Below are positions 11,289 through 22,959 of a stretch of 64,000 bases of DNA, in pieces (the first letter of the stretch is position 1; each line of letters begins with the position of its first letter). Both the position numbers and the translations under genes were made by a program. The stretch is from Pegoplata infirma. Its lineage: Eukaryota > Arthropoda > Insecta > Diptera > Anthomyiidae. Where the stretch lies: the NCBI GenBank assembly GCA_963921195.1, contig OY992540.1, forward strand, positions 15,631,136-15,695,135, written 5' to 3'. The notes under the pieces are model-generated. The model worked only from the letters and a program-made list of their open reading frames with translations. It was not told the origin of the DNA and did not search any database.

Positions 11289-12018
11289 CACAGAAAAAAT
11301 AAGGAGGAAACAAATTTGAGTAATCACTTGTTTAAATTTAAAAACATAAATTTAGTAGTTTTTTAATCGACGCATTTAAAAATTTACTTAAAAATTTTAA
11401 AAAGCAATTAAATAAGTAAATAATTTAATAAAAATTTAATAGTTTTTTAATTTTTTTTAAACTCTCATAGTTTTTTGAATTCTCTTAGTTTATAGTTTTT
11501 TGTGTATGTATATGAAAGTTTGTAGTCGTCTTATAAAATTTTCCTATGTTTTCGAGACATAAATATGTTTAGTAAAGTTTGAGGGTCGAACCAGAATCAA
11601 ATGCGTAGCGCAAGACGTAAAACAAAAACAAACACATCAAATTTTAAATTTTTACGTCCGTTTGATTTAGGTAACTCACATTTGAATATTAGAAACGAAA
11701 AATTATTGGGCGTTACGCCTTACGCGACGTAATTTGATTCAGGTTGGACGCTGAAAAAACAAGTTTTTTGTTTTTTTTTTTTTTGTAAAAAAATTTAAAA
11801 CTTTTTTAAAAAAAAATTTAAAACTTTTAGATAAATTTTGAGTAAATTTTTAATTTTGTCAATTAAAAATTTACTCAATTTTTTTTTCAAACATTTAATA
11901 AATTTTTATTAAAAATTTACTCAATACTATTAAATCGTTTACTGGTGCAAAATTGAGTAATTTTTTACTCAATAGTATTAAAAATTTACTCAAATATTTT
12001 TTTTTACTTTTTTCTGTG
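11289..12018. mobile_element. CACAGAAAAAA TIR element, copy 1
   Basis: The left end is CACAGAAAAAATAAGGAG with nearby TTTGAGTAA. The right end is TTACTCAAAT then ACTTTTTTCTGTG. CA lies on each flank. An internal segment (about 11470-11580: GTGTATGTATATGAAAG, then CATAAATA) also occurs inside the 20307-21084 element, so the two are relatives. The sequence from 11580 to 11760 is less A+T-rich but has no reading frame. Non-autonomous. Confidence 0.65.
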
Positions 12019-12024
12019 CATTTT

Positions 12025-12184
12025 TTCTACTAAAAAAAATCGAAAATGATTCTTTTCAGATTCTAATACATTTTCTCTATAAAAAAAATTGTGAAATTTT
12101 CTCTATAAAAAAAAACTTATTTTTCCTATATAAAAAGATTCTGATACATTTTTCTTATAAAAAAATTTCAAAGATAAATTTTTT
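12025..12184. repeat. degenerate TTTTCTATAAAAAAA periodic repeat
   Basis: Short irregular units such as TTTTTCTCTATAAAAAAAA recur about every 25-35 bases. The same pattern continues at 13560-14260 on the far side of the 496-bp array, so that array appears inserted into or amplified within it. Confidence 0.55.
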
Positions 12185-13311
12185 TCGATTAGAGTTTTAT
12201 TCTAGTTCGAGGCCCAAAAATATTTCTATTTATGATATTGTCATAATAGAGTATTTTTAATTTATTGCTTTAAAAAAGTTACTATCTCATAGTATGTCTG
12301 TACTGATCAGTTTCATCCCCACTAAAGGAATCTTCAGCAGACTTTAGAGAATCATCGTTGGTCAATCAAACATCAAACCAGACATAATATTTGATATATT
12401 TCCCAAGTTATATGAGAAGTACTATTATGAAGGTCCGAAATCTGTTTTCCAACAAAAATAACTCTTTTAAAGCAAAAATTGTATATATTAAATCACCGTC
12501 GGTAACTATTAATATATGTGTTGCTGTTATTTTACAATAACAACAGTGCCTAACCAAACAATAGTGTTGGTAGGATAAGTCGTACTAAACTTTGTGTTAA
12601 ATGTTGTTTTTTTATTTTTAGTACCAAAAGGTACATAAAAATAAAATGTATTTATTCGGCCTTTATATATGTATATATATTCGATTAGAGTTTTATTCTA
12701 GTTCGAGGCCCAAAAATATTTCTATTTATGATATTGTCATAATAGAGTATTTTTAATTTATTGCTTTAAAAAAGTTACTATCTCATAGTATGTCTGTACT
12801 GATCAGTTTCATCCCCACTAAAGGAATCTTCAGCAGACTTTAGAGAATCATCGTTGGTCAATCAAACATCAAACCAGACATAATATTTGATATATTTCCC
12901 AAGTTATATGAGAAGTACTATTATGAAGGTCCGAAATCTGTTTTCCAACAAAAATAACTCTTTTAAAGCAAAAATTGTATATATTAAATCACCGTCGGTA
13001 ACTATTAATATATGTGTTGCTGTTATTTTACAATAACAACAGTGCCTAACCAAACAATAGTGTTGGTAGGATAAGTCGTACTAAACTTTGTGTTAAATGT
13101 TGTTTTTTTATTTTTAGTACCAAAAGGTACATAAAAATAAAATGTATTTATTCGGCCTTTATATATGTATATATATTCGATTAGAGTTTTATTCTAGTTC
13201 GAGGCCCAAAAATATTTCTATTTATGATATTGTCATAATAGAGTATTTTTAATTTATTGCTTTAAAAAAGTTACTATCTCATAGTATGTCTGTACTGATC
13301 AGTTTCATCCC
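12185..13311 (+). repeat. 496-bp tandem unit, 2.3 copies
   Basis: Units start at 12185, 12681 and 13177 (TCGATTAGAGTTTTATTCTA). The first two full units appear identical by eye across their length, which points to very recent amplification or an assembly duplication. The third stops at about 13311 inside TTTCATCCCC. The unit contains CTGTACTGATCAGTTTCATC, ATCACCGTCGGTAACT and CCAAAAGGTACATAAAAAT. I see no reading frame. A diverged single copy of the first 75 bases lies inverted at about 24395-24470. Confidence 0.9.
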
Positions 13312-13547
13312 CTCTAAAGTCTGCTGAAGATTCCTTTAGTGGGGATGAAACTGATCAGTACAGACATACTATGAGATAGTAACTTTTTTAAAGCAATAAA
13401 TTAAAAATACTCTATTATGACAATATCATAAATAGAAATATTTTTGGGCCTCGAACTAGAATAAAACTCTAATCGAATATATATACATATATAAAGGCCG
13501 AATAAATACATTTTATTTTTATGTACCTTTTGGTACTAAAAATAAAA
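13312..13547 (-). repeat. inverted piece of the 496-bp unit
   Basis: Starting TCTAAAGTCTGCTGAAG, this is the inverse of the unit from its ACTTTAGA position back past the unit start into the end of a preceding unit (AATATATATACATATATAAA, GGTACCAAAAGG inverse). It therefore spans a unit-to-unit junction. With 13177-13311 it forms a near-perfect hairpin with almost no loop. Confidence 0.9.
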
Positions 13548-13559
13548 AAACAACATAAA

Positions 13560-14260
13560 TTTTTTTCTTTAAAAAAATTTTGAGATTGTTTGAAATTTTT
13601 CCTAGAAAAATGTTCACATTATTTCCTCTCCTTTTTCTCTTTCTCTTTCCTTTTTACCCATCATCTTTTCAGATTTTTCCCTATAGATAAACTCTCAAAT
13701 TTTTCCTATAGAAAAAACTGTCAAATTTTCCTCATAAAAATTGCTAAATTTTTCCTATAAAAAAATTCGCAAATTATTCATAGAGGAAAATTCTTAAGTT
13801 TTTCCTATAGAAAAATATACAAACTTTTCCTGTAAAAAAAATCTAAAATTTCTCAGCTAAAAAAACTTCCAAAATCTTTCGTCTGTAAAAAATCTAATAT
13901 TTTTAAAGACATTTTTTAATACTCCGAGGCTTAATTAATTTAGAAAAATTCTAGCGTTCCAAGACATTTTTCCATTAGAAAAATTTTAAGATTCTAAGAC
14001 GATTTTCAAAAAAGAATTTCTAATAAAAATTTCTCGTATAGAAAAATTTTCAGATTTTTCCCATTGACTGATTCTATTTCCTATAGAAAAATTCGGAAAT
14101 AATTCCTTCAAATTTTTTTTTTTAATTTTTTCCTAAAGAAAAATTCTTAAATTTCTGTATAGAAAAACTCTAACATTCCGAGACATTTGCCCTTTAAAAA
14201 ACTTTAAGAATTATAGACATTTTTCGAATAAAAAATTCTCAAACTATTTCCTTTTCTTTT
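13560..14260. repeat. degenerate TTTTCCTATAGAAAAA array
   Basis: Irregular units of about 25-40 bp built on TTTTTCCTATAGAAAAA, with variable spacers such as TTCTCAAA, TCTAAAAT and TTCCGAGACA. Related arrays are at 12025-12184 and 21300-21560. Not coding. Confidence 0.65.
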
Positions 14261-14423
14261 ACCCTTTCCATTTTCCCCCTCCTTCACTCTTCTTTCCTTA
14301 CCTCTCGCTTTCTTTTTTTTCTTTCGAATTCGGTTTGGGGGGTGGGGGGATTTCCTTTCATCCCGTGGATCCGCGCCTGGATTAATTGTATCTGGCGATC
14401 AAAGTTTTGGATATTTCAAAATT

Positions 14424-15105
14424 TAACAAGTAAGCAAGTTATAGTCCGTCAAGACCGACCATATAATACCCTACACCAGTGTTTTCCGAAAAATGGGTCC
14501 CAAGTCCAAACATGGACCAATTGGATATGTCTTTTGTTAGACCGATTTAACTGAATATCGGTCGAAATTTTTATATGGGCGAATAAGTACAAAAATGGTC
14601 CGATTATATTCCGATTTGATTAGGTTATTAAAGTACACGTTTAACACCTAAAAATAAAATGTTTATCAAATATTTCCATTTTTATGAATTTTGAGGAAAT
14701 TATGTGAATATCTGGAGGGTGGTTTGTATGGGGACTACCAGAAGGACTGACCCGATTCCTTTAAAATTTGGAATGATGATTTGTGCATACAAAATTTGAT
14801 TACCTGCTAAATTTCAAAGCGATATCTATTATAATAAGAGTTATAAGAGTCATTTAAGCCGAATCCAAATGGGGCGTTTGTATGGGGGCTAGGTCTTAAC
14901 ATGGACCGATTTTTGACGAGATGCTTAAGTTTCAAATTTCAAGACAATTGATTGAAAATTGCGACCTGTATCGTGCTTACACCGATAGATGAGTCGATCG
15001 GTATACTTGAAGGTAGGTCTATGACCAATATTTCGGGTAGTTACAAACGTCAGCAGAAACTCATTATACCCTGTACCACAGAGTAGTGTAGGGTATAAAA
15101 ATAAA
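14424..15105 (+). mobile_element. mini-me-like repeat, variant 2
   Basis: It begins AACAAGTAAGCAAGTTATAG, then GTCAAGACCGACCATATAA and TACCCTACACCAG. It ends ATACCCTGTACCACAGAG and GTGTAGGGTATAAAAAT. The overall plan matches copy 1, but the interior and the CCTAC/GTAGG hairpin differ. The inverse copy at 44681-45456 keeps the GTCCGTCTGTCTG microsatellite that is lost here. Confidence 0.7.
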
Positions 15106-15179
15106 AAATAAAATAATGCCATATTTATTAATGTTGATGCGTTAATCACGAATATCAAAAAAAAAATTTAAATCATAGT

Positions 15180-16330
15180 ATTGGATTTTTTAAAATTTAA
15201 AAAAAAAACAATAAATCATATTTATTAATTTTCATGCGCTGAACACGAGTATCACCAAAAAAAACGAAAACGGTTGAATAGTTTTCGAGATATCGCTATT
15301 TGAAATTTGCGAGATATAGCGGTATTTTCCTACATTCAAAAAATGTTTTAAAAAAAAATCTCAAAATTTCTTTCCCTTAGCCCTTTTTATAGAGCTTAAC
15401 ACAAACTTTTATTTAAAGCTTATTTGAGCCAAATCCCAACATTTTAAACCGTGGCGCCGTTAGATCAAAATTTTTTGTTTTTTTAAGAAATTTTTCACCG
15501 AAAACTGTAAATTTTAATTAAAGGGCGCTCAAATGGGAAAAAATTTTAATTTTTTTTAAAAATCGCCATTTTTTAAATTTTTTGATAAATTTTTTGATTT
15601 TTTTAAAAACCGCTAGACCGATTTCTAAAATTTTTTGATGTTCATATTCAGCATGTCAAAATTAATAATTTTTTAATTTTTTGATTTTTTTAAAAACCCA
15701 AAATATTAGGGCATGTCACTGCCGATCGGAACTGAAATATGTGATTTACTCATACAACACAAAACGAATATATTTTTATAAGAAATGAAATCGTTTTTGA
15801 AAATAAAAGTTCAATTAAGTTGCATGGAAGTGGTTTTATTTAATTTTTATGAACGGTATTGACACTCTGACAGATCCCATTAGTGAAAATTTTTTAAAAA
15901 TCTAAAAATTTGATCGAAGGGTGTCACGGCTTAAAATGATCGGATTTGTCTCAAATTAAGTTTAAATAAAACACTGTCTTAAGCTCAATGAAATGTCAAG
16001 GGAAAGAAATTTTTGAGATTTTTTATTTTATTTCTTGAAAGGATGAAAAATTCGCCATATTTTTCAAATGACGATATCTCGAAAACCTTTTAACCGATTT
16101 AATTTTTTTTTCTTTGATATTTGTTATCAGCGCATCATGAATAAAAACATGCCTCAAAACATATATTTTTTTTTTTTTTTAATTTCAAAAATCCAAAACT
16201 TTGATCGCCATGCGCCACAGGTTAATTTAATCCGATTGACCTCAAATTTTAAACAAAAAGTTTTAGACATTGGAGAATAAAATTTGCCCGGACTTTCAAA
16301 ATCGAAAGAAAATCCTTTTTTTTTTGACTT
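15180..16330. repeat. foldback repeat (family R), two inverted arms
   Basis: The left arm (about 15240-15480) and right arm (about 15870-16140) are inverse: TTTCTTTCCCTTAG against AAGGGAAAGAAATT, and CATTTTAAACCGTGGC against GGCTTAAAATGATCGG. Hallmark motifs are GATATCTCGAAAACC and TGATCGAAGGGTG. Related arms occur at 17840-17968, 19076-19435, 33283-33500, 36576-36944 and 37930-38190. Short open frames here are low-complexity shadows. Confidence 0.6.
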
Positions 16331-16339
16331 TAATGTGAT

Positions 16340-17640
16340 TTCAAATTAAGATATCAATAGAAAAATTTAAACACAGTTTACTAAATTTATTTTATTTAAG
16401 TTTTTAAACAATTTTCTTATCCTTTTTCAGACTTTCAATATTAAAGTTCAATTAAATTTATAGCTTTTGCTTTTCTGTTTTTTTTTTTCTTTATCGGAAA
16501 AAACTTTAAATTAAAAATATCCTTCACTTTTTTTATAATTGCTTTGTTGTAAATTAAGTTTCATATAGTTTCCACAGTATGCACAAACAAGTAAAAAACA
16601 CATAAAATCACTGTTATCCATTTTTTGCTCTTGTTATGGTTGTATAATGTCCTTTTTCATGGTTTATGTTTTTTTTTTCTTTCTTTTAGGTTATAAAAAA
16701 TGTCCTTTTCATTGCTACTAAAAAAAATATTGTTACGCACCTTAAAAGCCATTTTTTATGAAATTTATATTCTTTTCAAACACTTTTGTAAGGATAAAGT
16801 TAATATTTTTTTTGTTGTTAAATTTTCTTTTGTTTAAATTGGGCACCACCGTTATATTTAGAGTACGTTAAATAAACTGTCTTAAATTTAGATTCTTGCA
16901 CATTATTTATACTATTGCTTGGTTAAGTTTACTAAAGTTTTGAGTTTTTTTTTTTGTGATCATGACTGCTGCATGAAGCTGCATGATGCTGCAGCATGCA
17001 GCAGCATGATAAACTCACAAAATCATTCAATTTGGAAAAATTTTTAATGAAAAACTTGTTTTATTGATATGATTTAGTTTTTCATATAAAATTAAAGCTA
17101 CACTTTTAAGAGAGTTTTGCTCTTAAGCTGGTTTTTTCTTAACTATTGTGAATGATTTTTGAAAATTTTGTTTGGTTATTTTTGTTAAATTTTTATAATT
17201 TATTCTGGTTTTTCTCTTAGCATTTTTTTTTTGTTGCTGTTCAGTTTAAAGTTGTTTATTGTTGTTTAAATGATTTTATGAATTAAATTGTTTATTTTGT
17301 ATTTGAGAGTAAATATAAATAAATATCTTGTTTTTTTGCAGATTTGTTTGACTTTTTTGTCATTCATTATTTAATTTAACCATAATTAAGAGATTATAAT
17401 TAACATTTTAAATAGTTGGTATTATTTCAAATTACATACATACGAACGTGCTAAATTAACGACTATTTTTTATAATTAACGTTGTTTTTCACAAAAAAAT
17501 ATGCAATTATTTTATTTTTAATTAAAACATAATTTCAGTTCAATGGTGCAATTATTTATATGCAAGAGCATATTTGTTTAACAGAAAAGTAATAATGCTA
17601 TTAATCAAATAATTTTATTAAAAAAGCCTTCTTTGCACAC
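16340..17640. other. unassigned, A+T-rich, with a CTGCATGA cluster
   Basis: No gene is visible. At 16963-17008 there is a compact cluster of CTGCATGA/GCAGCATG motifs in both orientations that can form a hairpin. Confidence 0.5.
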
Positions 17641-17970
17641 TTAAAATTAAAATTTAATTGAAAAAGTTAAATTCGACTTGGACTCTTGTCCAAAACATTA
17701 AATCACGATTATTTTTTCCCTGAAGATATGGGTGTAGTTGCGAAGCAAAATTTTTTTAGATCAAATATATTATTAATCCTTGATGGTTCTAAGACATTCT
17801 AGCAGTTTGTCTGCTGAAAGATAATTTTTTTTTATTTTTTCATTTTTCAAAAATCCAAAATTGTGGCGGAAATTTAAAAAAATATATATCTAAACTTTGA
17901 TCGAAGGGAGCCATAGCTTATAATAATCTAATTTGGCTCAATTTAAGTTTAAAGTTTTTCTCAAACGCTA

Positions 17971-19073
17971 CACGCAGAAAAAAAACATGGTTGCGGTGAT
18001 CATGATTTAAGAGCGTCATATTATGATTGGAAATATGGTTGTAGCAATAATGTTAATATGATTGAAGGCAACAAGGAATGTTAATCATTATATGATTGCG
18101 GCAATAATGGCTTAAATGTTATATAATTATCATAATATGATTCCAGTTTATTATACATATATTTTTTTTTTTAATTGAGAAAATTTATTATGCTTTAATA
18201 CCACACGTTTATAAAAATTCTTCATTACTTTTTTTTGATAAAGTTCACACCAATAATTTATTTTTTGTTTTTAAATGTTGTTTTTATAAATATGAAACCA
18301 TTTTTATTAATTTTGGTTCAATTTAGTGGCAACCTGCGTTTTACATCAATGATGTGCAATAAACTTATGGCATTTTTCTAAAAAATTTCATCAACTATAA
18401 CATTTTTGCCAGCTAACATTGAATGATTGTATAAATCATTAAGTTATTGACAAAATCATAACATATTTGCTGCAATCATAACGTATTTGTTACAAAATTA
18501 AAATTATTTTCAGCAATTATAACACATTCAGTAAACAAAAAATGCACAAAAAACACTTTAATATTTTCGATTTGAAGTTTTTATTTAAAATGGAAAGTTT
18601 TTTTTAAACTGCACAATAAATAAATTATATAAAGTAGCTTTTCGTATTTCATTTCCTTCTGCGTTGATCCAATTTTTTAACTCAAATTGCCTTAAATTTT
18701 TTAAAGTACTAAATGTAAGTGGCGTCTTTTGCTGGCAAAACACTCAACTGATGAATAAACCTGACAATGTTTGCAAAAATCAATTTTCATTAAGTTTTTA
18801 TTATCTAATGATTGTTATAATCATGTTATGTTCAAATTTTTGGTGTGTCGAGAATATAATTAACTATAACATTGTTACAACAACCATATTGTACTTTTGG
18901 AAATTGCAATTATTTTATCATGATTGAAGCGACCATTAAATGTCCAAAACAACCATAAAAATGATTAAATACAGTTTTTAAAACAATAACTTGATTGCTG
19001 CAATCATAACTGGGTTTAGAGATCATAGTATAGTTGCTGCGATCATGTCGCAACCATATTTTTTCTCTGCGTG
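17971..19073. mobile_element. CACGCAGAAAAAAAA TIR element, TA-flanked
   Basis: The left end is CACGCAGAAAAAAAACATGG and the right end is CCATATTTTTTCTCTGCGTG. TA lies on both sides (17969-17970 and 19074-19075). The TIRs extend inwards with GGTTGCGGTGATCATGA against GCTGCGATCATGTCGCAACC. The interior has many (G/A)CAATCAT(A/T)A motifs. It is inserted in family R sequence. Length is 1103 bp with no transposase; a short open frame inside is not credible as a gene. Confidence 0.8.
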
Positions 19074-19075
19074 TA

Positions 19076-19435
19076 TAAAATAGTCAGTGGAAAAAAATTT
19101 AAGATAGTATCTTCTTAAAAAAATTCTTAAATTTTCGGAAATTTGTTGACAAATTTAAAATGGTCCAATCTTGATAACCGCTCGACCGATTTCAGAAATT
19201 CATATTTAAAATTAATAAAAATTATGAATTTTGAGATAATTTTTTTATATTTCCATTTTTCAAAAATCTAAAATTTGGGTGGAAATTAAAAAAAAACCCA
19301 AATCTTTGATTGAAAGGTACCACGGGTTAAAATCATCGGTTTTGTCTTAAATTAAGTTTAAATGAATGACTGTCTTAAGCTCTATGAAAGGGTCAAGGGA
19401 AAGAAACTTTGAGATTTTTTTTTTTTATTTATTGT
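19076..19435. repeat. family R foldback arm
   Basis: It carries GATAACCGCTCGACCGATTT, CACGGGTTAAAATCATCGG and TCAAGGGAAAGAAACTTTGA, as in 15870-16010. It is the continuation of 17840-17968 across the inserted element. Confidence 0.6.
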
Positions 19436-19735
19436 ACACGCAAACAAATTTTTTTTTTTTTTAATTTAAATGTTCTTTGAAACTTACAAGTCCTTTTAAA
19501 AGTCACCGAATGAAAGCAGTGAACGGAGTTTTACTCCAAGGGGGATAAATTATTATGTGTAAATGGTATTGTTCAGTGTTAAAAAAAATGATTTTTGTTT
19601 TTCATTTCACAGAAACTTGCTGTAGTTCGAAAGATCGCAACCAGATGCATGCACAATGTGGAATAGAAATGTAGGTTAGAGTCCGGACCACAAGTGAGTA
19701 CAGATCTTTATTTGCCTCATTTTGACGCATAAGTC

Positions 19736-21100
19736 CACTCAAAAAATTATGTCATTAACTGTTTGTAGTTCATTTAAAAAGTTTTACGTTTAGTCGTTTT
19801 TAAAAGAAAAAACATTTGTTTGACATTCAGGGTTTATTAATGACTACTTCTGTCCTTTGTTTTAAAAATAACACACTTAAAAATAAAGACTTTCATTAAC
19901 ATTTAATTTTTAAAGCCATTTATTTTTGTTCTGTAAGTAAAAACTACTGATTAAAAAATTTTTAAATTTTTAAAAAAATATTTCAATAGAAAATTATAAA
20001 AAATAACCTACGAAATCATTAATTTTTAATGTTTTCGTAGGTTATTTTTTTTTTGGAGTTTGTTGGTAAAAATAACAGAACTATCATTAATTTTTACTGT
20101 TTTCGTAGGTTATTTTTTCGAATTTGTTGGTAAAAAAGAATGAAAAAGCCGTTATTTTTTAATGTTTAAAGTTATTTATTTTAGAAAATTTTGTCAACAG
20201 TAAAAAATATATGTTGATGTTTGTTAAAACAAATGAATAATTTCTGGGTTGGTTTTATAGTGTTTTATCACTGGTTTTAAATGTGTTTTTCTTTTGTTTT
20301 TGCCTACACAGAAAATAATATCGTATATTTTATTTTAATTAAAATTTTAATTGTTTTTTAATTTAATATTAATTAAACTTTTAATTAATATAATTAATTG
20401 TTTAATTAAATTTTTAACTTTATTTTAATTAATATTTTAATTGTTTTCAAATTTAATATTAATTAAGTATTTAATTTATATAATTAAATGTTTAATTAAA
20501 TTTCTAGCTTTACTTATTTTTTTTTTGTTTTGTTTTCCGTATGTGTGCGAGTGTGTGTTTTTCTCTTGCATTGTATTACATACAAAAAAAATACATAAGT
20601 ATAAAAAGTTTGTTGAAAGTTTTTGTTATTTTTCACATAGGTTTTTGAATTCTCATTTTGTTTATAGTTTTATGTGTATGTATATGAAAGGTTTATAATC
20701 AACTTTATAAAATCATCTCACTGACTATGTCTTTACGGCATAAATAAATTTGGTAAAGTTTGAAGAAATATTTTTTTTTAAACTATTTTATTCAAAAAGA
20801 ATGTTTTTACAATTTTTTTTTTTTTTAATATAATATTTTTAATTAATTTTTTTAATTTATACAATTAAAATTTTAATTATTTTTTTTTTTTTTTTAATTT
20901 TAATTAAATTTTTAAATTTATAGTATTAAGTTTTTAATTAAATAAATATCCATTTATTTTTAATTAACGACATACAAATATTTTTAATTTATTTGCGCAT
21001 TTTAGTGATTGGTCCGGATTTAATTAATTTTTTAATTAAATCTACGAATTTTTTAATTAAATATTTTTTTTATTTTTTTCTGTGTACAAAATATTTTAAG
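19736..21100. mobile_element. family H element (CACTCAAAAAATTATGTC) with a nested insertion
   Basis: The left end and first 190 bases are inverse to 56300-56483 (GTCATTAACTGTTTGTAGTT; TTAATTTTTAAAG). The part from 19938 to 20306 matches 36206-36575 closely in direct orientation, including two CGAAATCATT...CGTAGGTTATTT blocks. A CACAGAAA element is inserted at 20307-21084. The right end is not defined. Confidence 0.6.
20307..21084. mobile_element. CACAGAAAA TIR element, copy 2, empty site known
   Basis: The element starts CACAGAAAATAATATCG and ends TTTATTTTTTTCTGTG, flanked by TA on both sides. The paralogous sequence at about 36553-36566 reads GCCTACAAAATATTTT without interruption. Here it reads GCCTA-element-TACAAAATATTTT, so the insertion and a TA duplication are demonstrated directly. 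The interior is rich in TTAATTAAA and shares GTGTATGTATATGAAAG with copy 1. It has no coding capacity. Confidence 0.85.
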
Positions 21101-21164
21101 TGTCCTTATTAGGGTTATAACTTTATTTTCGTATTACAGAAACTGGGGGTTAGACTTTTTTATA

Positions 21165-21560
21165 TGAAACAGGTCTCAGAATCTAAAACTTTTTCTACAG
21201 GAAAGAAATCTCAGAATCTAACTAGTTATAGTTATACATTTTTTAGTATTAGTTTAAATTATTAACTATTACTAGATTAAAGCATTAGGCTCCACGATCC
21301 TTAGAACTATTAAGTTAAGTTAATAGATTCTGAGACCTTCTTCCTGTAAAAAAGTCTAAGATTCGGTGACCTTTTTCCTTTTGAAAAAGTCTCAGATTCT
21401 GAGACCTTTGTCCTATAGAAAAAGTCTCAGATTCTGAGACATTTTTTCTATAGAAAAATATTTTTCCTATAGAAAATTTTCCCTATAAAAATTTTTACAT
21501 TTTTCCTTTAAAAATGTTCGAATGTTTTTTTCTTTAAAAAATTTTCGGATTTTAGATTTT
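21165..21560. repeat. TCTCAGATTCTGAGACC / TTCCTATAGAAAA periodic repeat
   Basis: Irregular units of about 35 bp, each with a small palindrome TCTCAGAATCTGAGA-like and a TTCCTATAGAAAAAG spacer. Related to 13560-14260. A lone CGTATTACAGAAACTGGGGG end at 21133-21155 sits just before it, matching the 22604-22732 MITE terminus. Confidence 0.6.
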
Positions 21561-21667
21561 TTTTTAATTTTAGAAAGTTTACTACAATATGATAATAATC
21601 GAAACCATGTTGTAAAATTCTGATTAATTTTTATTAAAACAAAAAAGTGTTTTACTCGACCTTTCAA

Positions 21668-22550
21668 ATATCGGGGGCCTATATTCAAAACCTTCTATCT
21701 TTCATTTTCACAAAAATTACTTTTTGATGGCAAAATATTAAAAAAACGGCCCTCATCTATGGTTTAAAATTCAGAACAAAAATATTTTTTTTTGCTATTT
21801 TATTTGCATTTTTGGTCTTCTCTGTCTCTTACACAATTAATTTTTCTGAATGCAAAACCCTTTATATTTTCAAAAAATTAATTTATAAATATTTTTTGTA
21901 ATAATTTCATCAAGCATTACATTACAACAAAATTCGAGAACCACGATTTTGGTCCACTGATGCTAATTTTTTCCTAAAATTTTTATTATGGCTCCAAATT
22001 TGGATGTCTTGTGTACATTTTAAAACAAAAACTTTAATCTTAAAAATAGCTATGCTGATCAGCATCTGTGGACCAAAATCGAGATTTTATTTTTTTTACT
22101 ATTTTTTACATAACATACTCAACAGTTTGTCAACTTTTGAGATGAAATCGGTAAAAAAAAATATTTTTTGTCTTAAAAACCAGCAACTGTGGACCAAAAC
22201 CGCGATTTCGCGGCCGTTATCATTATTAAATCACGTTAAAAATTTACCGATGTCGAAAACGAAATCATAATAATTAATTTTTATTAAAATGCAAAACCCT
22301 CTATCTGATCATTTTCATTCATATACTTAATATTTTTGAGAAAAAAAACCTCTATATATCATAAAATCCCCATTAGTGCAAAATTTTAAAAACGAATTAT
22401 ATGTGAGAATCAGTAGTTGATTTTAAAAATATTGTAGAATATCGAATTTCAATTACTTTAACAATACGCGAAATAAACAGTTTTTTGGTTCTCCTGAAAA
22501 GTTGTGTTTTTTTTTTAGATGGAGGGTTTTGAATATAAGCCCTCGATATT
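21668..22550. mobile_element. inverted-repeat element, ATATCG(A/G)GGGC ends
   Basis: The left end is ATATCGGGGGCCTATATTC then AAAACCTTCTATCT. The right end is AGATGGAGGGTTTTG then AATATAAGCCCTCGATATT. The terminal repeats are about 34 bp. The internal motif AATGCAAAACCCT repeats. I cannot define a target duplication. No coding capacity. Confidence 0.65.
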
Positions 22551-22603
22551 ACATTTTGAGTAGATTTATTTTAGCTTGAGGTCATTTTGCCTTTACTAAT
22601 TAA

Positions 22604-22732
22604 CCCCCAGTTTCTGTAATACGAACGCTATTCGTTCGTGACGAATTTGTGTGTATTTTGTTATTGTAACAAAAACAAAATACATGCAAATTCGTCGCAG
22701 ACGAATGGCGTTCGTATTACAGAAACTGGGGG
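22604..22732. mobile_element. 129-bp hairpin MITE, TAA-flanked (PIF/Harbinger-like)
   Basis: The ends are CCCCCAGTTTCTGTAATACG and the exact inverse, with TAA on both flanks (22601-22603 and 22733-22735). Inner arms ATTCGTTCGTGACGAATTTG and inverse continue almost to the centre, so the whole is a hairpin. A 3-bp TWA duplication is characteristic of PIF/Harbinger elements; this assignment is inference from the duplication only. Confidence 0.8.
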
Positions 22733-22959
22733 TAAATCTTTAATATTCTCAAAGAATAATTTTCGAGAAAACCATTTTTCTCTTTAAAATTTAATTATAT
22801 GGGTAATTTTTGAAAGACTAAGCCGACACGTCTTCGGAATTTGTAAGATTCCATTGTCAATACTATTTAGCAATTATAAAAACCCCAAACTACAAGCAGC
22901 ATAGGGAATTTAAGTGCCAAATCGCTAAAGTTCAAACAAAAATATTAATACATATTGAA

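Noticed and set aside
18664..18927. 87-codon open frame inside the CACGCAG element
   Set aside because: Hydrophobic A+T-driven composition, overlaps repeat motifs; no domain.
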